A DNA stretch of 64,000 nucleotides from Hydrogenophaga sp. (GTDB taxonomy: Bacteria; Pseudomonadota; Gammaproteobacteria; Burkholderiales; Burkholderiaceae_C): assembly GCA_030696525.1 (NCBI GenBank), contig JAUYSB010000021.1, forward strand, positions 31,166-95,165, read 5' to 3'. Position 1 is the stretch's first letter. The number at the start of each line of letters is the position of its first letter. The position numbers were made by a program, and so were the translations under genes. This document shows, in pieces, positions 42,056-50,276 of the stretch. The notes under the pieces were generated by a model that worked only from the letters and a program-made list of their open reading frames with translations, was not told where the DNA came from and made no database searches.

Positions 42056-43042
42056 TCATTTGGCCTGCACGACGTTCAGGCCAAACTCTTCGGCCAGCTT
42101 GCGGTAGCCAGCCACCTGCTTCTTGACGTAGGCGTCCAGCGGCGCGCCGGTCAGGGCCATGGGGAACAGGCCACGTTCGTTGCGCAGCTTGTCGTAGGCG
42201 GGCGTGGCCATCAGCTTGCTGAAGGTGTCGACCCAGACCTTGTAATCAGCGTCGCTGACCTTGGGGCCGACGTAGAAGCCGCGCACGATGGGCCACTCCA
42301 CATCAAAGCCCTGCTCAGTGGCGGTGGGGATGTTGGCCATGTCACCGCTCAGGCGCTTGTCGTTCATCACCGCCAGGATGCGCACCTTGGCACCGGCTTT
42401 GATCTGCTGCCCGGCCTCTGCCGCGTCGCCGGTGAAAACATGGATGTGGCCACCCTGCAGCGCGGTCAGCGCCTCGCCGCCCCCTTCAAAGGCCACGTAG
42501 CGCATGGTCTTGGGGTTGACGCCGCCGGCGCGCGCGGTCAGCGCGGCCTTCATCCAGTCCTGGCTGCCCACGGTGCCACCCGCGCCCAGCACCACCTTGG
42601 TCGGGTCGGCCTTCATGGCGGCCATCACGTCCTTCAGTGATTTGAAGGGCGAATTTTCGGCCACCACCACGGCGCCGTAGTCGGTGCCGATGGCGGCCAG
42701 CCAGCGCACATCGTTCTCGGTGTAGCGGCCGAACTTGCCCTGTGCCAGGTTCAGCAGCGAACCGCCCGAGAAGGCGACGATGGCGTTGGCCGCGTCGGGC
42801 TTTTGCGCGATCACGGTGTTGTAGGCCACGGCGCCGATGCCGCCGGGCATGTAGGTCACGCGCATCGGGTCGGCGATGAACTTGCCGTCGTGCAAAGCGC
42901 TCTGCACCAGCTTGCAGGTGAGGTCGAATCCGCCGCCGGGCTTGGCCGGTGCGATGCACTCGGTCTTGTCGAGCGGGTTGGCGGCAGCGGCCAGTGCGGC
43001 GGCCGAGAGCGCGGCGGCGATGAATTTGGAAGCGATGCGCAT
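42056..43042 (-). CDS. tctC: Tripartite tricarboxylate transporter substrate-binding protein TctC
   Basis: A 328-residue binding protein with a signal peptide (FIAAALSAAALAAAA). It is more like true TctC than the Bug orphans in this window: CIAPAKPGGGFDLTCKLVQS, VTYMPGGIGAVAYNTVIAQK, and a late GFDVEWPIVRGFYVGPKVSD. It lies directly before tctBA and after the TctDE-type two-component genes, which is the classical arrangement for citrate or tricarballylate uptake. The ligand itself is not proven. Confidence 0.93.
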   Translation of the reverse strand: MRIASKFIAAALSAAALAAAANPLDKTECIAPAKPGGGFDLTCKLVQSALHDGKFIADPMRVTYMPGGIGAVAYNTVIAQKPDAANAIVAFSGGSLLNLAQGKFGRYTENDVRWLAAIGTDYGAVVVAENSPFKSLKDVMAAMKADPTKVVLGAGGTVGSQDWMKAALTARAGGVNPKTMRYVAFEGGGEALTALQGGHIHVFTGDAAEAGQQIKAGAKVRILAVMNDKRLSGDMANIPTATEQGFDVEWPIVRGFYVGPKVSDADYKVWVDTFSKLMATPAYDKLRNERGLFPMALTGAPLDAYVKKQVAGYRKLAEEFGLNVVQAK

Positions 43043-43157
43043 GGAAGTGTCTCCTCGAAGGGGTGAAACGCTCGCAGCGGAATGTGCGGCGATGAGGGCA
43101 CTGTAGAAACTGGGCACTTTCAGCGTGCTTTCAGGCCGCGCTGGAATTTTTCAGGGT

Positions 43158-44603
43158 TTACCCGGACCTTTGGACGGTCGTCGGGCCCTGGACCACGTTG
43201 GCATCATCGCCAATCGCCAGCTTGATGCTCACCGTCAGGCCGCGCCCCTCGGTCCCGGCATCCACCCGCAAATCACCGCCATGTCGCGCGGCCACGGTGC
43301 GTGCGATCGCCAGCCCCAGGCCAGAGCCCTGCACCTTCGCCTGGCGACCCCGGAAGAAGCGCTCGCCCGCTCGTGCCAGTTCGCTGGGCGGCAGACCAGG
43401 GCCGTCGTCGACCACAAAAAAGTGCACATGCGTGCCATCTGTGGCCACCGAAAGCGTCACGTGACAACCGATGCCACCGTGGCGAATGGCGTTGTGCAGC
43501 ACGTTGGACAGCGCCTCATCCAACAAGCCGGACTCGCCACGGAAGGGCAACGTTGCCATAGGCGCATGAAGGCCCAGATCCACGCCGTGCTCGCGGGCAA
43601 CCGGCCACCAGCGACGCACAAGACCCTCGGCCAGGACCACCGCGTCCAGTGCCTCCAGTTCGGGCTCGGTGCTGTCGGCCTTGGCCAGTGACAGCATCTG
43701 GTTGGTCTGGCGAATGGTTTCGTCCAGTTGCTGGCGAATATTCGAAAGCACCTGACGCTGCGCCAACGGGTCGACCTCCCGCTGCGCATAAGCCACCTGC
43801 GTGGCCAGCGTCGTCAGTGGCGTGCGCAACTGGTGCGAGGCGTCGTCCACAAACTGACGACGCGCTTCGGTCTGCTCGCGATTGCGCTGGATGTGGTGGT
43901 TGATGGCACCCACCAGCGGCAGCAACTCAGCGGGGACACCGTCGCTGTCCATCGGTGTGAGATCGTGCGGTGGGCGGGCTTCGACGTCCTGGCGAAGCCG
44001 CGCGAGCGGCCGCATGGCCCATGCGATGGCGAGACCGAACAAGGTACTGGCCACCACCACCAGCATGAAATCGCGGGCCACCGACTGCAGCACCAGGCTG
44101 TGCTGGAAACCAGTGCGGGCTTCCAGCGTCTCAGCCACCTGGATCACCACACGTTGAGGCTCGGCATGTCCAGCCAGCGGGGTGGCCAGTTCACGTGCAT
44201 AACTGCCCACACGCACCAGTTCGCCAAAGTACTCGCCTTCGTGAAACTGCGGTTTGCCAGACAACAAGGGCTGGGCAGGCAATGGCAGGCCAGAGCTGCC
44301 GATTTCGACCAAGCCGTCTTCGGTGGCCACACGGTAGTAAACCTTGCCATTCGCAGTGAGCTCGAAGAACTCCAGCATGCGGTACGGCAACTCCACGCCC
44401 AGCCCACCACTGGCGGTGGAGATGCTGGAGTCGATGGACTTCACCGCACCGAGCAATGAGCGGTCGTATGCGCCGTCGGCCGCTTCGCTGGCGGTGCGCC
44501 AGGCCAGCCAGAGCTCGCCGCCAAACACCAGGAGCATGCCCGGAATCAACACGCTGAGCAGCTTGCGGCGGATGCTGCTCCCCAACCAGCGCGGCAGCCT
44601 CAT
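43158..44603 (-). CDS. tctE: Sensor histidine kinase, TctE type
   Basis: A 481-residue membrane kinase. Two membrane helices (about 14-35 and 175-195) flank a periplasmic domain of about 140 residues. A HAMP-like linker, HisKA with DDASHQLRTPL, and an HATPase with NVLHNAIRHG, DDGPGLP and GSGLGLAIARTVAARHGG follow. The ATG at 44603 overlaps the response-regulator stop (ATGA). Its neighbours tctCBA and the DASHQLRTPL-type H box match TctE, which induces the transporter when the substrate is present outside. Confidence 0.9.
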   Translation of the reverse strand: MRLPRWLGSSIRRKLLSVLIPGMLLVFGGELWLAWRTASEAADGAYDRSLLGAVKSIDSSISTASGGLGVELPYRMLEFFELTANGKVYYRVATEDGLVEIGSSGLPLPAQPLLSGKPQFHEGEYFGELVRVGSYARELATPLAGHAEPQRVVIQVAETLEARTGFQHSLVLQSVARDFMLVVVASTLFGLAIAWAMRPLARLRQDVEARPPHDLTPMDSDGVPAELLPLVGAINHHIQRNREQTEARRQFVDDASHQLRTPLTTLATQVAYAQREVDPLAQRQVLSNIRQQLDETIRQTNQMLSLAKADSTEPELEALDAVVLAEGLVRRWWPVAREHGVDLGLHAPMATLPFRGESGLLDEALSNVLHNAIRHGGIGCHVTLSVATDGTHVHFFVVDDGPGLPPSELARAGERFFRGRQAKVQGSGLGLAIARTVAARHGGDLRVDAGTEGRGLTVSIKLAIGDDANVVQGPTTVQRSG

Positions 44604-45268
44604 GGCGGGCACTCCAACAGGTAGCCCATGCCGCGCAAGGTCGTGATGCTGACCGGGGCGTTTTCAAGCCGCTTGCGCAGGCGGTGCACCAGAACCTCGA
44701 TGGCTTCGGGGTGCACGTCCTGCTCGTCGGAGAACACCCGCTCCAGCAGTTCGCGCTTGGACATCGCCTCTCCGCTGTGCTGGATCAGCGCACGCAACAC
44801 CGCATGTTCGCGCGGCGTGAGCGTGAGGGGTTCGTGCTGCAGTCGGAACTGTTTGGTGGCACTGTCGTAGCTGAGCGGACCACAGGCAAAGCGCGGGTGT
44901 TCATTGCCTCGCGAGCGGCGTATCAGTGCGATCAGTCGCGCTTCGAGTTCAGTGAGTTCAAACGGCTTGGTCAGAAAATCGTCAGCCCCGCCATGAAGGC
45001 AGCTGACCCGTTCTTTCAGTGAGTCCCTTGCAGTGAGTATCAGGACAGGAAGGGTTTCACCTGCTTCGCGCAGGTCATCCAGAACGTGGTGCCCTTCGAC
45101 GCCTGGCAAACCCAAATCCAGGATGAGTGCGTCATAACGTGTGGACTTGAGACTGCGACGCACCAGTCGTCCATCGTTGACCCAGTCAACCTGGAAATCG
45201 CTTTGCGCCAGTGCCTTTGTGAGCCAGTTGCCCAGCTCCGTTTCGTCTTCGGCGAGAAGCACTCTCAT
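44600..45268 (-). CDS. tctD: Response regulator, OmpR/TctD type
   Basis: A 222-residue regulator. The receiver starts MRVLLAEDETELGNWLTKAL with phospho-acceptor Asp in DALILDLGLPG and the conserved KPF. The winged-helix DNA-binding domain has LTLTPREHAVLRALIQHSGE and IEVLVHRLRKRLENAPVSI, ending ITTLRGMGYLL. The start ATG at 45268 gives the standard receiver beginning; an upstream ATG at 45280 would add four residues. It is first in the leftward order tctD-tctE-tctC-tctB-tctA. Confidence 0.92.
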   Translation of the reverse strand: MRVLLAEDETELGNWLTKALAQSDFQVDWVNDGRLVRRSLKSTRYDALILDLGLPGVEGHHVLDDLREAGETLPVLILTARDSLKERVSCLHGGADDFLTKPFELTELEARLIALIRRSRGNEHPRFACGPLSYDSATKQFRLQHEPLTLTPREHAVLRALIQHSGEAMSKRELLERVFSDEQDVHPEAIEVLVHRLRKRLENAPVSITTLRGMGYLLECPP

Positions 45269-45552
45269 ATCAAACCCCATGACCAAAAGTTTCGGGAATA
45301 TAGCCGCGACGTGCGTGAGCGCAAGTGGTGATGTGTAAGGCGCTCACACCGCTGTCTGGCCATCGGCGTAACGAAAGGTGCTGACCGAGGGTATTCCCGA
45401 CAGGTGCGTGAAAGCCGACCGACAGGCTCCGATTTCTACGATCGCGCCCAAGATGGGGATGGCTCGGCACCGAGGACTCCATCGATCGGGGTGTGACCAT
45501 GACCACAGTGGCCACAACCAAACGCTGAATCCGTTCTCATCAGGAACCACAC

Positions 45553-46623
45553 ATGAAAAAAGCTTTGAGGCTGTCGCTTCTGGCCACTGCCACAACCGCA
45601 GCGGTGATCGCCATTGCCGCCTGCGGTGGCGGCGACGACGTTGCAGAAGCAGATGCGCCGACCAATGTTCGAATGACCTGGTTTGGCATCACCAACTGGC
45701 ACTACCAGGTCGGCGACCTGGGCATCATGTTGGACGGTGCAGTGGGTTTCCCAGCCAACGATCCCAATCCCGCGGTGGTGACCCGTGTGCACGACGCGCT
45801 CAAACTCAAGGGCGACGTGGACGTGGTGCTGTTGGGGCATCTGCACGGTGACCACTCGGTGGACACGCCTGAATGGGCCAAACAAACCGGCGCCCAGTAC
45901 TACGGCTCCAAGGCTGCTTGCGAAGAAGCCGTGACCTACGGCATCGCCGCAGACAAATGCTCGCCACTCTATGGCGGCGAAAAAGTGGAACTCAACAAAT
46001 TCGTGACGATGCGCGTCGTCCGCTGGGTGCACAGCATCGGTTGCGATCTGCTTCAAAACGGCGGTGGCATCGAGACCTTCGGCTACCTCTTCACCGCCAA
46101 AACGCCGGACAAGACGCTCACGTGGTACGTGACCGACAGCGGCGCCGGTGGGCGCGACCTGACGATCGATCAGGTCGATGCGGACGGCGTCAACCGGGGT
46201 GCACCGCTGACCAATCTCAGCAAGGCGGTCAGGGATGCAGGCATCAACGGCTTTGAGGTGTGGCAGGGCGGTCCGGAGTCCCGCGTTGTGAACCAGGCCC
46301 GCACCGTGGTGCCGGCCTTCAATGTCAAGTACTTCATGCCACACCACTTCGGGGCCAGAGGCGGGTTCAACATCCTGGGCGGGTTGCACTACCCGTACGT
46401 TGAAGACGAGATGCCCAAGCTGAAACAGCTGTTGATCGACAACAACGTGCCCCAGTTCTACTCGACCAACTTCTTCGATGCGTTTGTCTACGACAAGAAC
46501 GGCATTCGCTCGGTGGACAACGCCGAGGTGAAATTGGCCATGGGGTTGCCCGCTTCAGGCACGGGCCCCACGGTACAAGGTGTCAACCCCCGCGCTGGCC
46601 AGATGGAGTGCGCGAGTGACTGA
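45553..46623 (+). CDS. Metallo-beta-lactamase-fold lipoprotein
   Basis: A 356-residue protein with a lipoprotein signal (MKKALRLSLLATATTAAVIA, lipobox AIAAC-GGGDD). The MBL fold is shown by WFGITNWHYQVGDLGIMLDG, the metal motif LLGHLHGDHSVD (HxHxDH), WVHSIGCD and YVTDSGAGGRDL, with PHHF later. It should be a periplasmic or outer-membrane hydrolase binding one or two metal ions; the substrate is unknown. The preceding 284-bp gap to tctD holds no gene I can support. Its stop lies 13 bp before the ABC ATPase ATG, so the four genes 45553-49044 are probably one operon. The region looks less GC-rich than its surroundings. Confidence 0.85.
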   Translation: MKKALRLSLLATATTAAVIAIAACGGGDDVAEADAPTNVRMTWFGITNWHYQVGDLGIMLDGAVGFPANDPNPAVVTRVHDALKLKGDVDVVLLGHLHGDHSVDTPEWAKQTGAQYYGSKAACEEAVTYGIAADKCSPLYGGEKVELNKFVTMRVVRWVHSIGCDLLQNGGGIETFGYLFTAKTPDKTLTWYVTDSGAGGRDLTIDQVDADGVNRGAPLTNLSKAVRDAGINGFEVWQGGPESRVVNQARTVVPAFNVKYFMPHHFGARGGFNILGGLHYPYVEDEMPKLKQLLIDNNVPQFYSTNFFDAFVYDKNGIRSVDNAEVKLAMGLPASGTGPTVQGVNPRAGQMECASD

Positions 46624-46636
46624 TCGTGGCTCGGCC

Positions 46637-47299
46637 ATGATCGAGGTGGTGGGTCTGCGGCACGACTACGGCAATGCGCCGGTGCTGCAGATCGATCACT
46701 GGACCCTCGCCAGAGGGGCGGTGTGCTGCGTCACCGGGCCCTCCGGGAGTGGCAAGACCACTTTCCTGGACATGCTCTGCGCGCTGCGCCGCCCCACGGC
46801 CGGCACGGTGTCCGTTGGGGGCGTCAGCCTGGCCGCGCTTGGCGAGCGGCAAGCTGACCGCTGGCGGGGTCAAACGGTGGGGGTCGTGTCCCAGGTGCCA
46901 CACCTCTTCGAATGGCTGAGTGCCCTTGAAAACGTCGAAATGTCGTCAACGATGGCGCGCGTGCCAGCCAGTCGCGCACGGGCACTGGCTTTGCTCGATC
47001 AACAGGGCATCGTGCATCTCGCAGACCAAAGAGCCGACCGGTTGTCAGTGGGTCAACGCCAACGGGTCGCGGTGGCCCGGGCACTGCTCCTGCAGCCACC
47101 TCTTGTGGTGGCCGACGAGCCGACAGCCAATCTGGACGATTTGGCTTGTGACGACGTTCTGGAAGCGCTGATGAAGGCATCGACCGAAGGTGGCACAACC
47201 ATCGTGCTGTCGTCTCACGACGACCGGGTCAAGCAGCGGATTGATCGTCGCTTGCATCTCACCGCCACAGTTGCCTCTCGGGGCACACGAAGAACATGA
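46637..47299 (+). CDS. ABC transporter ATP-binding protein (LolD/MacB type)
   Basis: A 220-residue ATPase. Walker A is GPSGSGKTT, the Q-loop region VGVVSQVPHLFEWLSALENV, the signature RLSVGQRQRVAVARAL, Walker B LVVADEPTANLDD and the switch SSHDDRV. This class works with FtsX/MacB-type permeases rather than importer permeases. The ATG at 46637 is chosen; a GTG at 46616 overlapping the upstream stop is possible. It overlaps the permease gene by ATGA. Confidence 0.92.
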   Translation: MIEVVGLRHDYGNAPVLQIDHWTLARGAVCCVTGPSGSGKTTFLDMLCALRRPTAGTVSVGGVSLAALGERQADRWRGQTVGVVSQVPHLFEWLSALENVEMSSTMARVPASRARALALLDQQGIVHLADQRADRLSVGQRQRVAVARALLLQPPLVVADEPTANLDDLACDDVLEALMKASTEGGTTIVLSSHDDRVKQRIDRRLHLTATVASRGTRRT

Positions 47300-48570
47300 C
47301 ACCGATCCAGCTGCTCCTTCGTCGACTGGCCTACCGCCCGGTCACCACTTGTCTGAACGTGTTGCTGATCACACTGGGTGTTGCCGCCATGACCACGGTG
47401 CTGCTGACGACCGAGCAGGTCGAGCGCGCGTTCGAGCGCAATGCCAGCCCGATCGACTTGATCATCGGCTCCAGGGGCAGCCCTCTTCAGATGGTGCTCG
47501 CGGGGGTGTACCACCTGGAGGCGCCGACACCCCCATTTCCCTTGGAGGCGACGGCATCCGTTGCATCAGATCCGTTGGTAAAAATGAGTGTGCCCATCGC
47601 CCTGGGTGACTCTCACGCCGGATTTCGCATCGTCGGAACCCAGCCCTCGGATTTGGTGGCGCTCTATGGTGGCTCGCTGGCATCCGGCGCGCTGCCGGTG
47701 CAATCGATGGATGCCGTGCTGGGCGCCGAGGTGGCAGACACCTTGAAGGTCGGGGTGGGGGACAGGTTTTTTGGCAACCACGGCCTCGCACAAGAAGGCG
47801 ACGTGCACGGCGACGCCGCCTACCGCATCACAGGCGTTCTGAATCGCGCGGGCTCGGTGATGGACCGCTTGATCGTGACGCCCTTGGACTCTGTCTGGCA
47901 ATCACATGGTCTTGCTGAAGAGCTTGCGGAACATGCACAGGCGGACCCCCATGAGGAGGAGCATGGGCATGACGCGACGGACCATTCAGATCAGGCACAC
48001 GGCGCAGGGGGCAGCCGTGCGGGTGTCACCGGACAGGTCAGTTTCCTGTTGCTGTCCTACAAGTCACCGCTCGCTGCAGCCACCTTGCCTGCAAAGGTCA
48101 AGGCGACCGAGAGCCTCCAGGCCGTCTCACCCGCCAAGGAAACCTCCCGGCTGCTGTCTTTGGTTCAGGTGGGGGCCGACAGCATTCGCGCCGTTGCGCT
48201 TGTCCTGCTGATGTGTGCCGCCTTGTCCATCTGTGCGGGTTTGCTGGGCTCATGGTCCGAGCGCCGCCGTGAGCTGGCTGTCATGCGGTTGCTGGGCGCG
48301 TCTAGGCTGCAAACCGCCCTCACGGTCGCACTCGAAGCGGCATTGAGCGCCATCATCGGCGTGGCTTTGGGACTGTTCACCGCCCATGCCGTGCTCGAAA
48401 GTTTGGGGCGGATGCTGCCTGCGTCAGCGCTCACCCTGACAGGTCAAACCTGGGCGCCTGCAGAGATGTACGTCGCCGGTGCCGCCACCCTCGCCGCAGT
48501 GCTGGGCGCCCTCGTTCCAGCACTGCTTGCCCATCGCACGCCGGTGGCCGATGTTCTCAGATCCGCCTAG
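47296..48570 (+). CDS. ABC permease, FtsX/MacB type, with histidine-rich periplasmic loop
   Basis: A 424-residue permease with one N-terminal and three C-terminal membrane helices and a large periplasmic domain (about residues 45-290), as in LolE/MacB proteins. Typical are SPIDLIIGSRGSPLQ, then SERRRELAVMRLLGASR before the last helices. Residues 204-235 contain seven histidines with many acidic residues (H213, H219, H223, H225, H230, H235 among them), a likely metal-binding insertion. I recall similar His-rich permeases in zinc-regulated operons together with DUF3299 proteins, as seen here. Metal handling is therefore a reasonable guess. Confidence 0.9.
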   Translation: MTPIQLLLRRLAYRPVTTCLNVLLITLGVAAMTTVLLTTEQVERAFERNASPIDLIIGSRGSPLQMVLAGVYHLEAPTPPFPLEATASVASDPLVKMSVPIALGDSHAGFRIVGTQPSDLVALYGGSLASGALPVQSMDAVLGAEVADTLKVGVGDRFFGNHGLAQEGDVHGDAAYRITGVLNRAGSVMDRLIVTPLDSVWQSHGLAEELAEHAQADPHEEEHGHDATDHSDQAHGAGGSRAGVTGQVSFLLLSYKSPLAAATLPAKVKATESLQAVSPAKETSRLLSLVQVGADSIRAVALVLLMCAALSICAGLLGSWSERRRELAVMRLLGASRLQTALTVALEAALSAIIGVALGLFTAHAVLESLGRMLPASALTLTGQTWAPAEMYVAGAATLAAVLGALVPALLAHRTPVADVLRSA

Positions 48571-48579
48571 GAGGCTTAC

Positions 48580-49044
48580 ATGAATTTGCGCTCGATCTTT
48601 TCCCCTGGCACCTGGTTTCTGGGTGCACTGTTGGGTGTGTCACCGTGCTTGGCATGGTCGCAGGCGAGCAGCCATGGCGCGACCCAGACCATCACCTGGG
48701 AAAGCATGGCCATGGCAAAAAGCAAGCACAAGGACAAAAAATCAGGCGTTGAGTTCCCTGTTGTCTTGTCTGGCTTGAACGGGAAGCAGGTGAAGCTTCG
48801 AGGGTTCATGGTGCCGCTGGAGGCCAAGCCCGCACAAGTTCACTTTTTGCTGACGAGCAAGCCGCAGGATTGCGAGTTCTGCATCGAAGGCGGTCCCTCG
48901 TCGTATGTGGAAGTGAAATCCAGCGTTCCCCTCAAATTCTCGACCCAGCCGCTGAACTTGGTCGGTCGTTTTTTACTGCTCAAGGACGATCCATCCGGGG
49001 TGTACTACCGCCTGGTGGATGCTCGTCCCGCTTCCCAGCCCTGA
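48580..49044 (+). CDS. DUF3299-like secreted protein
   Basis: A 154-residue protein with a signal peptide (cleavage near LAWSQA). The mature part has HKDKKSGVEFPVVLSGLNG, then KQVKLRGFMVPLEAKPAQ, HFLLTSKPQDCEFCIEGG with two cysteines, and LVGRFLLLKDDPSGVYYRL, in keeping with DUF3299-like proteins. It starts 9 bp after the permease stop with an AGGAGG ribosome-binding site. DUF3299 proteins accompany FtsX-type ABC systems in several proteobacteria; the function is unknown. The Cys-x2-Cys pair could bind a metal. Confidence 0.75.
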   Translation: MNLRSIFSPGTWFLGALLGVSPCLAWSQASSHGATQTITWESMAMAKSKHKDKKSGVEFPVVLSGLNGKQVKLRGFMVPLEAKPAQVHFLLTSKPQDCEFCIEGGPSSYVEVKSSVPLKFSTQPLNLVGRFLLLKDDPSGVYYRLVDARPASQP

Positions 49045-49104
49045 TGGAAGGCGCTGTGTGGCCAGGCGGCTCACATCTCTGGCTCGTGCGCGCCGGCACA
49101 GCGT

Positions 49105-49131
49105 GGAATAAATCCAGCCGCCGCGCGTTGT
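49105..49131 (+). promoter_or_regulatory. ECF-type promoter of the 49182 lipoprotein gene
   Basis: GGAATAA (49105-49111), 14 bp, CGTTGT (49126-49131), about 45 bp before the ATG. It is an exact match in both boxes and spacing to the sites at 38620, 50192 and 36462 (minus strand). Confidence 0.78.
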
Positions 49132-49181
49132 GAGGTCATGCAGGGTGTTTTCCCTGCGAACCGACCCCACGGAGCACGGCC

Positions 49182-50198
49182 ATGACATCCCCTTCCCACC
49201 CCACCCCGGCGCGGCCCTGGACCCTGGCCGCTGCCTGCGTCGCCAGCCTCGGCCTGGGCGGCTGCGCCACCCTCGTCAACGACCAGCCCAGCCGCTACCA
49301 GCACCCTGTGGCGCCGGTGATGACCGAACACTCGCAGGCGCTGATGTGCCTGGGCCAGCTGATTGAGCGCAGCGGCCGCTCGGCGCTGACCGTGCTGGTC
49401 GCAGGCGTGCCCGACACCACGGTGCCGCGCAACTTCGAGGACCGGCGCCTGAGCCACGGCGGCCAGTGGCTGCTGCACACCGCCATCCACCGCCTGGGCA
49501 CCGACCGGGTCAGCTCGGTGACCGAAGCCGCCGGCAAGGCCGCGCTGGCGGGCCACCACATCGTGTTGTCGGGCGCATGGACGCAGGACGACGGCGGTGT
49601 GGGCAAGGCCGGTGCCGAAGGCGGCGTGGCACGCAAGACGGCCAGCAGCTTTTTCGATTTCGGCCTGGGCACGCGCCGGCGCGTCGATGTGATCGCGGGC
49701 GATTTCCTGTCCTCTCGCCAGGGCCGCGTGCTGCACGCCAGCGCCATCAGCCTGGCGCTGGGCAACACCGACAGCGGCCTGCGCCTGAAGGTGGAAGACG
49801 GCGCCAACAGCTTCGGCATCGACATGAGCCAGAGCGCCTCGGAAGGCCCGCAGTTCGCGCAGCGCCGCATTGCCGAGGCGGCGGTGCTGGTGCACGTCTC
49901 GCGCGCCTTTGGCGTGGACTACCGCCCCTGTGTGGAAAGCGCCTGGGCCGCACCGGCCACCCACGAGGCCACGGTGCGCGGCTACGCCCAGATGAGCGAG
50001 GCCGAGCGCCACAAGGCGGTGCAGCAGGCGCTGGCCAGCCAGGGCAACAACGACGTGGTGGCCGACGGCGTGTGGGGCGAACGCAGCGCGCGCGCGCTGA
50101 TGCGCTTTCAGGCCCAGCAGGGCCTGCCCGTGACCGGCCGCCACACGGCCGAGGTGTACGCGCATTTGTTGCGACAACGCGCCGCCGGCAAGGAATAA
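49182..50198 (+). CDS. Lipoprotein with HfaB/CsgG-like region and peptidoglycan-binding domain
   Basis: A 338-residue protein. The signal ends in lipobox LGGCA. Residues about 45-260 resemble holdfast-attachment HfaB/CsgG-type lipoproteins (ALMCLGQLIERSGRSALTVL, VAGVPDTTVPRNF, GGQWLLHTAIHRLG, SSFFDFGLGTRRRVDVIAG). The C-terminus (about 285-330) is a PG_binding_1 repeat: DGVWGERSARALMRFQAQQG. This suggests an outer-membrane surface-attachment or secretion component tethered to the cell wall. The HfaB assignment is tentative. It has its own ECF-type promoter and is followed by another in front of the next operon. Confidence 0.8.
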   Translation: MTSPSHPTPARPWTLAAACVASLGLGGCATLVNDQPSRYQHPVAPVMTEHSQALMCLGQLIERSGRSALTVLVAGVPDTTVPRNFEDRRLSHGGQWLLHTAIHRLGTDRVSSVTEAAGKAALAGHHIVLSGAWTQDDGGVGKAGAEGGVARKTASSFFDFGLGTRRRVDVIAGDFLSSRQGRVLHASAISLALGNTDSGLRLKVEDGANSFGIDMSQSASEGPQFAQRRIAEAAVLVHVSRAFGVDYRPCVESAWAAPATHEATVRGYAQMSEAERHKAVQQALASQGNNDVVADGVWGERSARALMRFQAQQGLPVTGRHTAEVYAHLLRQRAAGKE

Positions 50199-50218
50199 AT
50201 CCGCGCGCCACGCGTTGT
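50192..50218 (+). promoter_or_regulatory. ECF-type promoter of the DUF4956-VTC operon
   Basis: GGAATAA (50192-50198), 14 bp, CGTTGT (50213-50218). The -35 box overlaps the stop codon of the preceding lipoprotein gene, and the leader to the ATG at 50277 is about 50 nt. The spacer shares GCGCGCCACG or a close variant with the site before the sigma gene. Confidence 0.8.
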
Positions 50219-50276
50219 CCCTGCACCGACCCCACAGATCGGCCCCCTTCACTTTTTTGGATACCCGGAGAACCAC

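Noticed and set aside
45269-45552. Small genes or a Zur-type box between tctD and the MBL lipoprotein gene
   Set aside because: Short frames there have no ribosome-binding site or family features, and no convincing AT-rich palindrome was found.
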